Positions 63,826-64,000 of a stretch of DNA of 64,000 nucleotides are shown piece by piece (positions within the stretch are counted from its first letter, which is position 1; each line of letters begins with the position of its first letter). Source of the stretch: Botryotinia globosa. Taxonomy: Eukaryota > Ascomycota > Leotiomycetes > Helotiales > Sclerotiniaceae. The stretch spans positions 248,001-312,000 of the forward strand of contig RCSZ01000013.1 in assembly GCA_014898425.1 (NCBI GenBank), given 5' to 3'. A model generated the notes under the pieces. It made no database searches. It was not told where the DNA came from and worked only from the letters and a program-made list of their open reading frames with translations. Made by a program: the position numbers and the translations under genes.

Positions 63826-64000
63826 GCTTTCAATATTTAATCTTTTATTATTCTAATATTTCAATAATAAATATAAATTCTAATTTTTAAAATAATTCAA
63901 AAAGAATTATATCAATCGATTTCTTGAATTTTAATTAATAAGGTTATCTCTTTTCTTTTTCTTTTATCAATTTTTTTAAGGTTGTATATTAAATTAAAAG
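63826..64000. repeat. Right arm of an inverted repeat around gypsy copy 4
   Basis: The sequence is the reverse complement of 57,085-57,230 with few mismatches (for example 63,891-63,924 against 57,151-57,184). It runs off the window end. Confidence 0.8.

Overview
This is fungal nuclear DNA. Six protein genes have short introns (about 46-149 bp) with GT...AG ends, and they sit in ordinary-composition islands separated by very AT-rich blocks. The blocks are full of LTR retrotransposon copies whose coding capacity was destroyed by C-to-T and G-to-A changes, the signature of repeat-induced point mutation (RIP). This two-part composition and the protein set fit a filamentous ascomycete. A Leotiomycete such as a Sclerotiniaceae member is my best guess, from protein flavour only.

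Layout. 1-13,650 is a gene island with a DBF4-type kinase regulator (783-2861,+), translation release factor eRF3/SUP35 (5176-7587,-) and a RanGTP-binding YRB30-like protein (8456-11058,+). 13,650-33,600 is a 20-kb AT-rich block holding Ty3/gypsy copies 1 and 2 (both +), a foldback MITE and fragments of older repeats. 33,600-40,800 is an island with many minisatellites and one YANK/STK32-type AGC kinase gene (37286-39416,+). 40,800-49,150 is an AT-rich block with gypsy copy 3 (+) and a small TIR element. 49,200-56,200 is an island with a divergent pair: an MFSD5-like MFS transporter (49317-50817,-) and the PAN2 deadenylase subunit (51481-55509,+). 56,200-64,000 is an AT-rich block with gypsy copy 4 (-), which runs close to the window end.

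The four gypsy copies are one family: about 6.6-6.7 kb, 150-bp LTRs beginning TGTCAC and ending ACA, and each copy bounded by a perfect but different 5-bp target duplication (AGATG, ATTTA, AAAAC, AAATC). Their decayed frames read gag zinc knuckle, protease, reverse transcriptase, RNase H, integrase and a C-terminal chromodomain, i.e. a chromovirus. No tRNA-type primer site follows the 5' LTR. The sequence there (TTGTACCAT) is the exact complement of ATGGTACAA inside the LTR, just downstream of a TATA-like box. That is the arrangement expected for self-primed reverse transcription as in the Tf1/sushi group. RIP damage is weakest on the outermost part of each LTR and heavy inside.

The six genes are housekeeping functions (S-phase kinase control, translation termination, Ran transport, membrane-linked kinase signalling, anion transport, mRNA deadenylation) and do not form a cluster with a shared pathway. 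I found no CRISPR, rRNA or tRNA genes, and no secondary-metabolite cluster.
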